In this document: positions 1-8,640 of the stretch, piece by piece
How positions within the stretch are numbered: the stretch's first letter is position 1
Layout of the letters: each line of letters begins with the position of its first letter
Assembly: GCA_028287465.1 (NCBI GenBank)
Contig: JAQBPO010000012.1
Coordinates: 1-64,000 of the forward strand
Reading direction: 5' to 3'
Source of the DNA: Fibrobacterota bacterium
GTDB lineage: Bacteria > Fibrobacterota > Fibrobacteria > UBA11236
Length of the DNA stretch: 64,000 nt
The notes under the pieces: model-generated
Database searches by the model: none
Seen by the model: the letters and a program-made list of their open reading frames with translations, nothing else
What the model was told of the DNA's origin: nothing
Program-made: the position numbers and the translations under genes

Positions 1-1400
1 ACAGCACCGGTTGGGCCAGTCAGTCCTATTGGACCCTGAGGGCCGGTGGCCCCGACGTCACCCTTGGCACCCGTTGCTCCGATGTCACCCTGGTCGCCCT
101 TTGCACCGGTCAATCCAGTGAGTCCAATCAGACCCTGGGGACCAATGGCTCCGACGTCTCCCTTGGCGCCCGTTGCGCCAGTCGCGCCGACGTCACCCTG
201 ATCGCCTTTGTCGCCCTTGGCGCCGGTCAACCCGGTGAGACCAATCGGTCCCTGGGGACCGATGGCCCCGACGTCACCCTTGGCACCTGTTGCCCCGATG
301 TCTCCTTGGTCGCCCTTGTCGCCCTTGGATCCGGTTGCACCGGTGGCCCCTAGGTCACCTTGGTCGCCCTTAGCTCCTGTTGCGCCGGTCAAACCGGTGA
401 GACCGATAGGACCCTGGGGTCCGATGGCACCGGTTGCACCGATATCACCCTGATCTCCCTTGGCGCCGGTCAATCCAGTGAGACCAATCGGGCCTTGGGC
501 GCCGATGGCTCCGGTGGCCCCGACGTCACCTTGGTCGCCCTTGGCTCCGGTCAATCCAGTGAGACCGATCGGACCCTGAGGACCGATGGCGCCGGTGGCG
601 CCGACATCTCCCTTGTCACCCTTCGCGCCGGTGGGGCCGATAGGCCCTTGAGCGCCGGTGGCTCCGGTCAATCCGGTGAGACCAATCGGGCCCTGGGGGC
701 CGATCGCGCCTACGTCGCCCTTATCACCGGTAGCGCCGGTCAATCCAATGAGGCCTTGGGCCCCGGTCGCACCCGTCAGTCCGGTCAGTCCGATGGGACC
801 CTGGGGACCTACCGGCCCGGTAGCTCCGGTCAGGCCAGTCGCGCCTTTAGGACCGATTGGCCCAATCGCCCCTGTCGCACCGGTTGCGCCTGTAAAGCCG
901 ATCGGACCCTGGGGGCCGGTCGGTCCTGCCAGACCCTGGATTCCCTGCACGCCCTGGGGACCGACGGTTCCATAGGTGAAATAGGCGCCTGCAATGGTAT
1001 TGATGTCCACGAACGTGCCCACGGTATTGATCTTGCGCAGAACCACGATGTGGGAGCCGGCAACGGGAACCGAACCCAAGGTCGCGGTCACGTTTTTGGT
1101 GGTCGAATTATAGGTTCCGAGAACGACGGCATTGTTGAATTGCACATAGACGGCGCCGGAGATGGGCGTTTGGACATGGATGGTGATGCTCGTTCCCGTT
1201 ACCAGGACCTTATCGATTTTCACCAAGGCCTGGTCATAATCGATGGCCGCTCCAAGGGCGGGCACGGCAAGGGTGATCGGCGCCGCTATGGCGAAAAGAG
1301 CCAAAGCGAGAGGCCGCGAAGCGCGCATGACGGGGCTCGATGAGGAGGCCTGCGACCTCGCTTTTTTCGCCTCTTGATTCGAAAAATGAAAGCCCTTCAT
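1..1400 (-). CDS. Exported collagen-like (Gly-X-Y repeat) protein, partial at left edge
   Basis: The minus strand reads as one open frame from about 1400 to the window edge, so the C-terminus is missing. After a hydrophobic signal-like segment ([20 protein letters not shown]) comes a non-repetitive domain of roughly 100 residues. From about position 972 down to 1 every third residue is glycine, in collagen-like triplets such as [16 protein letters not shown] and [12 protein letters not shown], giving more than 100 triplets. Such bacterial collagens form rigid trimeric stalks on the surface or in the matrix. Two starts are possible. ATG at 1400 has a good ribosome binding site (GAAGGGG, 4 nt away) but gives a long n-region. 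ATG at 1328 starts directly at the signal peptide (442 residues in the window) but has no clear site. Proline-rich frames on the plus strand here are antisense shadows. The collagen call is directly visible; the function is inferred. Confidence 0.85.
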   Translation of the reverse strand, partial: MKGFHFSNQEAKKARSQASSSSPVMRASRPLALALFAIAAPITLAVPALGAAIDYDQALVKIDKVLVTGTSITIHVQTPISGAVYVQFNNAVVLGTYNSTTKNVTATLGSVPVAGSHIVVLRKINTVGTFVDINTIAGAYFTYGTVGPQGVQGIQGLAGPTGPQGPIGFTGATGATGAIGPIGPKGATGLTGATGPVGPQGPIGLTGLTGATGAQGLIGLTGATGDKGDVGAIGPQGPIGLTGLTGATGAQGPIGPTGAKGDKGDVGATGAIGPQGPIGLTGLTGAKGDQGDVGATGAIGAQGPIGLTGLTGAKGDQGDIGATGAIGPQGPIGLTGLTGATGAKGDQGDLGATGATGSKGDKGDQGDIGATGAKGDVGAIGPQGPIGLTGLTGAKGDKGDQGDVGATGATGAKGDVGAIGPQGLIGLTGLTGAKGDQGDIGATGAKGDVGATGPQGPIGLTGPTGA

Positions 1401-1776
1401 GTCGCCCCTTCGGATGGTGTTTGTATTGCTTGGAACGGAAACGGTTTTTTTACCGAGCGGAATATAACACCAATTATGAAGCGTTAAGGAACCGTAAAAA
1501 AATATTTCATAAAATCACGAACATCACGGAATTCCCCTTTTATGCCTGGAAATGGCCTTTTGCGGGGTATCTTCCGGATTCATCCAGGATCGTTAAACCC
1601 TATAATCGCGATTCAATGGTGTCCAGCCAGGGTAACCGATACGCTAACGGCAAGGGAAATTGAGAAGGTTGTGGCTTCGCCTACGGTCCGAATTCCGGAG
1701 GTCTATGGATCGATGGGAGCAGGGCTAGCCGCCATTTAGACCAGTAAAGATGGTTGCCGAGTCGGCGGGAGCGGAG
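1401..1776. other. Intergenic region, no gene seen
   Basis: This gap lies between the collagen-like gene, which reads leftward, and the end of the HTH gene, which also reads leftward. It is more AT-rich than its surroundings around 1440-1540 and probably contains the promoter of the collagen-like gene; a TATATT box is at 1466-1461 on the minus strand, but no convincing -35 goes with it. A plus-strand frame at 1340-1663 has no recognisable features and unusual composition, so I do not call it. No RNA gene was recognised. Confidence 0.4.
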
Positions 1777-2040
1777 CTAGGGCTTTTCCGAAGCCGGTTT
1801 CACGGCCGGGCAAAGAGCCTGTTTCACCACGGGGAATATCCGCATCAACTGCATCAGCCGAATGATCGGGGCCAACGGTTTGGACTTTCCGATTTCCCAA
1901 CCCTGCACGGTCCTGGCGCTTACTCCCAGGCAGTCCGAAAGGCCCTTCTGGGTCAGGTCGAGTTCCTTCGTACGGAATTCCTGGAGCTCTTTACCCGTCA
2001 TGGAGCTTTGGAAAAGTTTGGAAAAATCGAATCCGCCCAT
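1777..2040 (-). CDS. Small XRE-type helix-turn-helix regulator
   Basis: This is an 87-residue protein that is almost entirely one DNA-binding domain. It follows the pattern of XRE/Cro HTH proteins: helix 1 (TGKELQEFRTKELDLT), then QKGLSDCLGVSARTVQGWE as the helix-turn-helix, ending in GKSKPLAPIIRLMQLM. I chose ATG 2040 because GGAGG stands 4 nt before it; longer frames up to 2115 have no better site. It resembles antitoxin-type regulators (HigA/NadS-like), but no toxin-like frame lies next to it, so it is called only as a solo regulator. It sits downstream of the tRNA-Glu gene and its terminator on the same strand. Target genes cannot be read from the sequence. Confidence 0.8.
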   Translation of the reverse strand: MGGFDFSKLFQSSMTGKELQEFRTKELDLTQKGLSDCLGVSARTVQGWEIGKSKPLAPIIRLMQLMRIFPVVKQALCPAVKPASEKP

Positions 2041-2160
2041 ATCGCCTCCGTTGCCGCCTTTCCATTCCCAGGTCGCGTCTTGCAGGGAAAGTACGGATGT
2101 AGGAGGGCCAGGCAAGGATTTTTGAGCGGAAAATGCGGAAACGGAGCCGATCGGGCATGA

Positions 2161-2197
2161 AAAAGCCCCCTCCGCGATTTCCTGCGAAGGGGGCTTG
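2161..2197 (-). terminator. Intrinsic terminator after tRNA-Glu(TTC)
   Basis: On the minus strand an AAGCCCCCTTCGC / GCGGAGGGGGCTT stem with a short loop is followed by a T run. It lies directly downstream of the tRNA gene. Confidence 0.85.
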
Positions 2198-2201
2198 AAA
2201 G

Positions 2202-2277
2202 TGGCGTTCCCAAGGGGATTCGAACCCCTGTCGGCGCCGTGAAAGGGCGCTGTCCTAGGCCTCTAGACGATGGGAAC
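2202..2277 (-). tRNA. tRNA-Glu (anticodon TTC)
   Basis: The minus strand folds as a complete cloverleaf. The acceptor GTTCCCA pairs with TGGGAAC, the D arm starts GTCTAGAGG, the anticodon loop is CCTTTCACG with TTC, and the T arm is AGGGG-TTCGAAT-CCCCT. The discriminator G and the 3' CCA are encoded. It reads GAA/GAG codons. Confidence 0.95.
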
Positions 2278-2346
2278 AAGACCTGCTGAGGGGGGTAAAC
2301 ATAATACCAAACGGGGATTTTTGAAAGCCCCGGGTCGGCACCATTT

Positions 2347-4323
2347 TCAGGTTTTGACCTCGTAAACCCGGCCATCCACGAAGATTTGGAAAAGCTCCGG
2401 GTCGATTTTACCGGCTTTGACCTCAAAGTTTATGATGTCCAGGGCCTTTTCCGCGGGCATGGACTTCTTATAGGGACGGTCGGTGGCGGCCAAGGCATCG
2501 TAAATGTCGCAGACGGTCATGATCTGGGCGGAAAGGGGAATGGCGTCGCCTACAAGCTTTCGCGGATACCCGGAACCGTCCAGCTTTTCATGATGGGCGA
2601 AGGCGATGTGGGGGACCTGGCGCAGGTCATGGGTCCAGGGGATCTGGGACAGGAATTTCCAGGTATGGGAGACGTGCGAGTTGATCTCGTCCCGCTCCGA
2701 GTTGCTCAGGGTGCCGGAGGGGATCATCAGCCTGGAGAGTTCCTCCGGCTTCAGGAAGCCCGTGGCAGCGCCGGCGATGTCCGGGTAGGTGCGCCGGCCG
2801 AGGCCCTTCAGGTATTCCATGGTTGCTTCGTCCAGTCGCATGGGTTCATTGGCTTTGCGGATGACCTCGTAGAAGGACTCCACGCTTTCCAACTGCTTCC
2901 TCTCCTCCTCTTCCAGGCGCCGCAAGGCCGTTTCCGGATCCGCCTCCCGGCCCGAACGCAGCATCTCGACCTTGGCCTTTTCCGATTCCCAGTTGATGGT
3001 CCGCTTGATGAAGTCGGAGCGGAGGCGGATGCTTTCCATCTCCTCCGGGAAGAGTTTCTTGGCCTTGGTGAGGATGTTCTCCCTAACCCCGATCTTGCCG
3101 AAGTCGTGGAGAAGAGCCGCGTAGCGCATTTCGCGCACCTGGATGTCGTTGAGGCGCACCTCCCGGTATTTCCCCGTCTGCATGCGGCCCACGCACTCGG
3201 AAAGGCGGACGCAATACTCCGCCACCCGGTTCGAATGGCCCGAGGTGGTGGGGTCGCGGGATTCGATGGCGGTCACGCTGGCATTGATGAATCCTTCGAA
3301 AAGATTCTGGATGTCGCGCTCGTATTGGGCGTTGAGCAAGGCCACCGACGCCTGGGAGGCCAGGGAAAGGGAAAGGTTCAGGTCCTCCTGCTTATACGCC
3401 GTGACCTGGTCATCCGCCTCCTTGAGGGAAGTGATGGGCTTGGTCTTGTTGCGGCATTTGTTGATCAATTGGATGGCGCCCACCACCTGATTGCGATGGT
3501 CCTTCATCGGCAGGGTCAGCATGGAGCGGGTGCGGTAGCCTGAGGTCTGGTCGAAGCCATGGTTGTGGCGGAACTCGGCGGATTCCGGGATGGCGTAGAC
3601 ATCGGGAATGTTGAGGGGTTTGCCTTCCAGCATGGTGAATCCGGTTATGGAGGACTTGCTGGGGTTCATGGTCATCTCGGCGAAGTTGAACACCACCGAG
3701 CCGTTTCGAGTGAGCTTGAATCGGATGCGTTTGTTGGCCCAATAATCGCCGGCCACCTCCTCCGCGTCGTCCTTGGGTTCCACGAGGTAGAGGCATCCCG
3801 CATCGCTTCCGGTGAGCTCCATGGCCTTTTCGAGGATCATGTTCAGCAACTGGTCCAGGTTCTTCTCGGACATCAGGGCGATGCCGACCTGGTTCAATTG
3901 CCGGTTCCGCGTTTCCGTGATGGCATTGGCATTATGGAGCTTCAGGCATTGTTCTTTGAGTTCCAGGAGCCGGAGCATGTGTCCGCAGGCCAGGTACAGT
4001 TCCGAGGCGGTGGGTTTGCGGCTCAGGCGGATGTCCACCCACGGAGGCAGGGTGGAACCGATGGTTTCGGAAGGGTCCCAAAGCATCACGCCGACATGCT
4101 GGAAAAGGAAGTCGTAATCCTCGCCGGGTTCGAGGGATCCGGGTTCGATGACGAGTATGCTGAAGGGGTAAATGTCCTTCAATGACAACGACTTCCGGCT
4201 TTCGAGCCGGATGCCGGAAGGGAGGGTTTCCGGGAACTCCAGGGTCGTGAAATTATGGATTAAAACGACGGGAAAGCCGGCCTTTCGGCCGCGGTCGGCG
4301 TTTTCGGGAATAGGCGGGGCCAC
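2347..4323 (-). CDS. GAF and HD-GYP domain protein (probable c-di-GMP phosphodiesterase)
   Basis: This is a 658-residue cytoplasmic protein. Residues 1-120 are a receiver-like or unassigned region. A GAF sensor domain spans about 145-335 (LPMKDHRNQVVGAIQLINK near its end). An HD-GYP phosphohydrolase domain spans about 345-650, with H363, the HD pair in HDFGKIG (406-407), HHE (577-579) and GYP (585-587). HD-GYP enzymes hydrolyse cyclic di-GMP, and all expected metal-ligand motifs are present, so activity is likely. Between the HD and HHE motifs is a charged insertion of about 110 residues (425-535). The start is GTG, only 5 nt after a perfect TATAAT box, which suggests a leaderless transcript. 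The ligand of the GAF domain is unknown. Confidence 0.92.
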   Translation of the reverse strand: MAPPIPENADRGRKAGFPVVLIHNFTTLEFPETLPSGIRLESRKSLSLKDIYPFSILVIEPGSLEPGEDYDFLFQHVGVMLWDPSETIGSTLPPWVDIRLSRKPTASELYLACGHMLRLLELKEQCLKLHNANAITETRNRQLNQVGIALMSEKNLDQLLNMILEKAMELTGSDAGCLYLVEPKDDAEEVAGDYWANKRIRFKLTRNGSVVFNFAEMTMNPSKSSITGFTMLEGKPLNIPDVYAIPESAEFRHNHGFDQTSGYRTRSMLTLPMKDHRNQVVGAIQLINKCRNKTKPITSLKEADDQVTAYKQEDLNLSLSLASQASVALLNAQYERDIQNLFEGFINASVTAIESRDPTTSGHSNRVAEYCVRLSECVGRMQTGKYREVRLNDIQVREMRYAALLHDFGKIGVRENILTKAKKLFPEEMESIRLRSDFIKRTINWESEKAKVEMLRSGREADPETALRRLEEEERKQLESVESFYEVIRKANEPMRLDEATMEYLKGLGRRTYPDIAGAATGFLKPEELSRLMIPSGTLSNSERDEINSHVSHTWKFLSQIPWTHDLRQVPHIAFAHHEKLDGSGYPRKLVGDAIPLSAQIMTVCDIYDALAATDRPYKKSMPAEKALDIINFEVKAGKIDPELFQIFVDGRVYEVKT

Positions 4324-4328
4324 GACGG

Positions 4329-4358
4329 ATTATAACCCTTTTTTGACGGCGGTTTCAG
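4329..4358 (-). promoter_or_regulatory. Promoter of the GAF/HD-GYP gene
   Basis: On the minus strand CTGAAA (4358-4353) and TATAAT (4334-4329) are separated by 18 bp. The predicted transcription start falls at or within a base or two of the GTG start codon. Confidence 0.6.
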
Positions 4359-4510
4359 CCTAGAAAAGGAGCCGGCATCAAACTCCGGGACCCCGAAAGG
4401 GACCGGAAGGAATACCGTCAGGCAGCCGTTCATGGGCCTTTATCTTTCACCAAAACTATTTTAAACTATAGTCTTATGAAAAATCGGCTCCGGGGAAGGG
4501 TGAGCGCCAC

Positions 4511-5239
4511 GTGAAATACGGCATTTACTCGGACATCCACAGCAACCTCGAAGCCCTGGAAAAAGTCCTCGAAACCATGGAAAGCATGGGAGTGGACCGG
4601 CGGATCTGCCTCGGCGACGCCGTCGGTTACGGCGCCAACCCCAACGAATGCGTCAACCTCATCAAGAATGTCAGCGCGGTCACCCTGCTCGGGAACCATG
4701 ATTCCGTGGCACTCGGCCGCGAGTCCTCCGAGAATTTCAATTTCTACGCGCGCAAGGCCATCGAATGGACCAAGGAGAACCTCGACAAGCCATCGGTGGA
4801 CTTCCTGGACAAGCTGCCTTATGTGGTCGATGAGCCGCCGCTCACCTTCGTGCATGCGAGCCCCCGCTCCCCGGTCGATTGGTATTACATCACCAGCTTC
4901 GACGACGCCATCGACGCCTTCTCCTTCTTCAGCGAGAAGATCTGCTTCGTCGGCCATACGCATATCCCGTCCATCGTGGTCATGGAGAACGAGCAATCCT
5001 TCTGGGTTTCGGAAACCCTTTCTCACAAGCTCCTGCCCAACCAGCGCATCCTCGTCAACGTGGGCAGCGTAGGCCAGCCGCGCGATCGCATCCCGCTGGC
5101 CAGCTGGTGCCTGTGCGATACCACGGCCATGACCGTGGAGATCGTGCGCGTCACCTACGATATCCCCAAGACCCAGGAACGCATGCGCCGCCTGGGTTTC
5201 GCGGAATTCCTGATCAACCGCCTCGCCGAAGGGCGGTGA
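4511..5239 (+). CDS. Metallophosphoesterase of the YfcE/MJ0936 type
   Basis: This 242-residue protein has the complete calcineurin-like metal-binding set: DIHSN near the N-terminus, GDAVGYG, GNHD, and GHTH in the C-terminal half. Proteins of this class are phosphodiesterases or phosphatases acting on small molecules or nucleotides; the substrate cannot be inferred. The frame begins at GTG, giving MKYGIYSDIHSN, the usual family N-terminus. It stands alone between a divergent HD-GYP gene and the downstream helicase, 158 bp away. The upstream region is AT-rich (TATTTTAAACTATAGT) and probably holds its promoter. Confidence 0.9.
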   Translation: MKYGIYSDIHSNLEALEKVLETMESMGVDRRICLGDAVGYGANPNECVNLIKNVSAVTLLGNHDSVALGRESSENFNFYARKAIEWTKENLDKPSVDFLDKLPYVVDEPPLTFVHASPRSPVDWYYITSFDDAIDAFSFFSEKICFVGHTHIPSIVVMENEQSFWVSETLSHKLLPNQRILVNVGSVGQPRDRIPLASWCLCDTTAMTVEIVRVTYDIPKTQERMRRLGFAEFLINRLAEGR

Positions 5240-5397
5240 CCCCGATCGGGACCCGGGTTTTCCGAGTCCCTTTCCCCTCAACAGGTTAGGTCCATCGGAA
5301 GCCGTTTTTCCTCCCGAATCCGTCCCCATTCCGCTCCGCTTCTTTTCCTTTCCCCGTACCTTTCCGCCCGATTCCGTTTTATAATTTTCCCACGCGC

Positions 5398-7539
5398 ATG
5401 AAGCCTCGCCATTTCCGTTCCCAGAAATCCCGTACCGCCTCCGAAGCCGCCAATGGCGGGCCTTCCCAAGGGGCGGGACCGCAAGCGGGCAAGGCCGAGG
5501 GCGCGGGTGGCCGCAAGGGCAAAGGATCGCGCGCCCCTCTTCCTCCCCACGTGATCCAGGAAGCCTCGCGAAGGCTGCTCGAAGGATTGAACGCGGAACA
5601 GGCCGCCGCCGCCGTCGCGCCGGCCGGACCCGTGCTGGTCCTGGCGGGAGCGGGTTCGGGAAAGACCCGGGTGCTCGTCACGCGCATCGTCCATCTTATC
5701 GCGTCCACGTCCTCCCCGCCGGAAAGCGTGGTGGCCCTCACCTTCAGCAACCGCGCCGCCCGCGAGATGGAAGCGCGGCTGAAATCCTACGCGGGCCGTT
5801 CCGCGGAAGGCGTTTCCATCAGCACCTTCCATTCCCTTGGCCTGCGCCTGGTGCGCGAGCATTCCGAAGCGCTCGGATTGGGACGCGATCCCGGCATCCT
5901 CGACATGCATTCGCGGCTTTCCCTGATCGTGAGCCAGGCAGCCAAATACGGGGCCCGGAACAAGAAATTCGATCCCCAGGATCTTTCCACCGTTCTCGCG
6001 AACCTCAAGGAGAAAGGCGTAACGCCCGACGCTTGCCCCGTCGATACCGAGTACGGTACGCGCCTGCCGAAAATCTACAAAGGCTATGAAAAGTCCAAGC
6101 TCGCCGGCAATCTGGTCGATTTCGAAGATCTGATCCGAATGCCCATCCGCCTGATGTCCTCGCGTCCGGACATAGCCGCCCAAGTGCGCGAACGGTGGCG
6201 GCATTTCCTGGTGGACGAATTCCAGGACACCAACGGCGCCCAGCTGGAAATGCTGCGGTTGCTGGTGGGGGAGGGCGGCAGCGTCTTCGTGGTGGGCGAC
6301 GACGATCAGAGCATCTACGGTTGGCGGGGGGCGGAGATGCGCAACCTGCTGGACTTCGAGACCCATTTCCCCGGAGCCGTCCTGGTCAAGTTGCAGCGCA
6401 ATTACCGCTCCAGCGGGAATATCATCAGCGCATCTAACGCCGTGATCCACAAGAACACCCTGCGGCGGCCCAAGCATGTTTTCACGTCCAGGGAGGATGG
6501 GGATCCGTTGTTCCACCATGTAGCCGACGATGAGAAGGGCGAGATGGATTGGCTGGTGGCCAAGGTCAAGGAGCTTAACGCGGTGGAAGGCCTGGACTGG
6601 CGGCAGATGGCCTTGCTGGTCCGCACCAATATCCAATTGCGGGAATACATGGATCAGTTCATCGTGACGGGAGTGCCGTTCATGGTGAAAGGAGCCAACA
6701 ACCTGCTGGAGCGGTCGGAGGTGCAGGCCGTGCTGGCCTATGCGAAGCTGATGGCCAACCCCCACGACGAACTCTCCCTGGCCAAGGTCCTGCGCTTCCC
6801 CAATCGCGGCTTCCCCAAGGACCTGCTCGATCTGGTCCCGCGCTCGGAGGAGGTCCCCGTCCTGGATTCCATCCGCGCGCATTGCGGAATGCTGGGAACC
6901 CCCTGGACCAGGGAGCTGCTGGCCTTGCTGGACATGGTCGATACCTGCGCCGCGGCGGTCAAGGCGGGAGCCTTCTATGCGCCCTTGAGCGACCTGTTGT
7001 CCTACGCGAAGGTGGTGGAGGCCTTCACGGAAGGGACTCCCAAGCGGAATCGAGTGGAGGAATTCCTCCGCCTGTTCCAGAAGGAAGAGACGCGCAATCC
7101 CGACGCCCGCCTGGCCGAAGTCCTCAATGCCCTGGCGCTGGACACCCAGGCCGACGACGATACGGACGAGAAGCCCGGCCTGCGCCTGATGACCGTGCAT
7201 GCGGCCAAGGGTTTGGAGTTCCACACCGTATTCATCCCGCAACTGGACGACGACGCCTTTCCCGCCAAGCCCAACCATACGGATACCGGGATCGAAGAGG
7301 AGCGGCGGCTGTTCTACGTGGCCATGACCCGCGCCAAGAAAAGGCTTTTCCTTTCCTGGCCTGCCACGAAAATCCATTACCGGGTGATCAAGGACGTCAT
7401 GCCCTCGCGATTCCTCTTCGAAATCCCCGAAGAGCGCTGGGACGGGCCCCTGGGCAAGAAGGACAAGGAGGAGAAGAAGGAATTCCTGGACAATTTCTTC
7501 GCGTCCCTTCGTTCCTCCTTTTCCGAAGATCCCGCCTGA
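5398..7539 (+). CDS. UvrD/Rep-family superfamily 1 DNA helicase
   Basis: This 713-residue protein carries the SF1A helicase motifs in order: Walker A GAGSGKT (about 84-90), LTFSNRAAREM (Ia), VDEFQDTN (II, about 271), VGDDDQSIYGWRGA (III), LQRNYRS (IV), MTVHAAKGLEF (V) and EEERRLFYVAMTRAKKRL (VI). These enzymes unwind DNA 3'-5' in repair and replication restart. It is slightly longer than Rep and close to PcrA/UvrD, so the exact subtype is left open. The first 60 residues are basic and low in complexity. A TATAAT box lies 12 nt upstream of the ATG with no Shine-Dalgarno, so the leader is probably very short. Confidence 0.93.
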   Translation: MKPRHFRSQKSRTASEAANGGPSQGAGPQAGKAEGAGGRKGKGSRAPLPPHVIQEASRRLLEGLNAEQAAAAVAPAGPVLVLAGAGSGKTRVLVTRIVHLIASTSSPPESVVALTFSNRAAREMEARLKSYAGRSAEGVSISTFHSLGLRLVREHSEALGLGRDPGILDMHSRLSLIVSQAAKYGARNKKFDPQDLSTVLANLKEKGVTPDACPVDTEYGTRLPKIYKGYEKSKLAGNLVDFEDLIRMPIRLMSSRPDIAAQVRERWRHFLVDEFQDTNGAQLEMLRLLVGEGGSVFVVGDDDQSIYGWRGAEMRNLLDFETHFPGAVLVKLQRNYRSSGNIISASNAVIHKNTLRRPKHVFTSREDGDPLFHHVADDEKGEMDWLVAKVKELNAVEGLDWRQMALLVRTNIQLREYMDQFIVTGVPFMVKGANNLLERSEVQAVLAYAKLMANPHDELSLAKVLRFPNRGFPKDLLDLVPRSEEVPVLDSIRAHCGMLGTPWTRELLALLDMVDTCAAAVKAGAFYAPLSDLLSYAKVVEAFTEGTPKRNRVEEFLRLFQKEETRNPDARLAEVLNALALDTQADDDTDEKPGLRLMTVHAAKGLEFHTVFIPQLDDDAFPAKPNHTDTGIEEERRLFYVAMTRAKKRLFLSWPATKIHYRVIKDVMPSRFLFEIPEERWDGPLGKKDKEEKKEFLDNFFASLRSSFSEDPA

Positions 7540-7599
7540 AGCGGGCCGAGGCCCGGTCCCGATCCCGCTTTGCGCCGCTTCCGGACCCGGCCCGGCTGC

Positions 7600-7628
7600 T
7601 TGGGGCGCCCGCCGAATATGCCTACCTT
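7600..7628 (+). promoter_or_regulatory. Probable promoter of the NTF2-like gene
   Basis: TTGGGG (7600-7605) and TACCTT (7623-7628) are 17 bp apart. The -10 element ends 7 nt before ATG 7636, again leaving almost no leader. Confidence 0.45.
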
Positions 7629-7635
7629 TAAGGCC

Positions 7636-8151
7636 ATGACCGCCAAGAACGAAACCGGGACGGCCGGAACCGAGACCGCCCTTCTGGAAACGTTCTACTC
7701 CTGCTTCGCCAAGCGCGACCATCAGGGCATGGCGGCCTGCTACCACCCGGACATCGCCTTCAAGGATCCCGTTTTCAACCTTCAGGGCAGGAGCGTCGCC
7801 GCGATGTGGCATATGCTCTGCGAGGGCGGCAAGGACTTGCGGATCGAAGCCTCGGGAATCGGCGCGGCGAACGGCAAGGGCCGGGCCCATTGGGTCGCGA
7901 CCTACACCTTCTCCCGCACCGGACGCAAGGTCGTGAACGTCATCGACTCGGCCTTCCGGTTCCAGGACGGGAAGATCATCGAGGAGCGCGACGAGTTCGA
8001 TTTCTGGAAGTGGTCACGCCAGGCGCTCGGGCCGGCCGGTTTTTTCCTGGGCTGGATGCCGCGACTGCTCCAGACCGTCCAGGCGACCGCAAAGGGGAAC
8101 CTGGAAAAATTCATCCAGGCGCATCCGGAATACGCGGACCGGAAAGATTGA
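7636..8151 (+). CDS. NTF2-like (SnoaL-type) protein
   Basis: This is a 171-residue alpha+beta barrel-type protein. It has the SnoaL/NTF2 pattern: an N-terminal helix (ALLETFYSCFAKRDHQGMAACYHPDIAFKDPV is spread over the first strands), then GKGRAHWVATYTF and VNVIDSAFRFQDGKIIEERDEFDFWKW. The family includes isomerases and many proteins of unknown substrate, so no reaction is assigned. ATG 7636 was chosen because the conserved domain starts just after it and a promoter-like pair ends 7 nt upstream; ATG 7618 and TTG 7570 are possible in the same frame. It is 9 bp upstream of rlmH and may be co-transcribed with it. Confidence 0.8.
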   Translation: MTAKNETGTAGTETALLETFYSCFAKRDHQGMAACYHPDIAFKDPVFNLQGRSVAAMWHMLCEGGKDLRIEASGIGAANGKGRAHWVATYTFSRTGRKVVNVIDSAFRFQDGKIIEERDEFDFWKWSRQALGPAGFFLGWMPRLLQTVQATAKGNLEKFIQAHPEYADRKD

Positions 8152-8160
8152 TCGGGTTCG

Positions 8161-8622
8161 ATGAAGATACGATTCGTTTGCGTCGGGAAGCTCGCGAACC
8201 CCCACCTGAAGGCCTTGGCCGATGATTACCGTAAACGGCTCGATCGCGTATTCGACCTGGAGATCGTGGAAGTGAAGGATTCCGATGATCGGGACGGAGC
8301 CGCGCGCCTGGCCAAGGAAGCCGATCGTATCCGCGCGGCCGCGGAACCGCTGTCCGAATGCATGCTCTGGGACGAACTGGGCGAGGCCATGGACTCCCGC
8401 GGATTCAGCGTCCTGTTGGTCAAGCTGGAAAACCAATCGTCGAAGCGCCTCACCATGATCATCGGGTCGTCCCATGGCGTAGCGGATTCCCTTAAGGCGG
8501 AAATCCCCCGCAAGGTGCAACTGAGCAAGTTCACCTTCACCCATGAATGGGCCAGGGTCCTGGCCCTGGAGCAGTTGTACCGGGCGCGCTGCATCCAGAA
8601 GAACCTCCCGTACCACCACTAG
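8161..8622 (+). CDS. rlmH: 23S rRNA (pseudouridine-1915 N3)-methyltransferase RlmH
   Basis: The protein has 153 residues, the usual RlmH length. It is a SPOUT-fold methyltransferase that methylates N3 of pseudouridine 1915 in helix 69 of 23S rRNA. Visible signatures are the N-terminal strand MKIRFVCVGKL, the central LWDELGEAMDSRGFS, the cofactor-loop region MIIGSSHGV (usually IGG-x-G, here IGS) and the C-terminal block THEWARVLALEQLYRA with the terminal PYHH. It lies 1.8 kb from an RluA-family pseudouridine synthase, which may supply its substrate. Confidence 0.95.
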   Translation: MKIRFVCVGKLANPHLKALADDYRKRLDRVFDLEIVEVKDSDDRDGAARLAKEADRIRAAAEPLSECMLWDELGEAMDSRGFSVLLVKLENQSSKRLTMIIGSSHGVADSLKAEIPRKVQLSKFTFTHEWARVLALEQLYRARCIQKNLPYHH

Positions 8623-8640
8623 GGCGGGACGACGAAACCC

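Noticed and set aside
1-975. Regular repeat array that could be a CRISPR or tandem satellite
   Set aside because: The period is 9 and 18 bp with in-frame glycine codons and no unique spacers. It is coding collagen-like sequence.
208-1343. Plus-strand proline-rich frames over the first 1.3 kb
   Set aside because: They are the antisense reading of the Gly-X-Y repeats (GGx codons read backwards as Pro codons). The minus strand has the signal peptide and the collagen pattern.
1340-1663. 107-residue plus-strand frame
   Set aside because: It overlaps the start of the collagen-like gene, has an AT-rich atypical composition, no ribosome site and no recognisable domain.
1777-2205. Toxin-antitoxin pair around the small HTH gene
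   Set aside because: No toxin-like frame is found on either side; the upstream space leads straight into the tRNA terminator.
5278-7890. 870-residue minus-strand frame
   Set aside because: It is antisense to the UvrD-type helicase, which carries all SF1 motifs in order.
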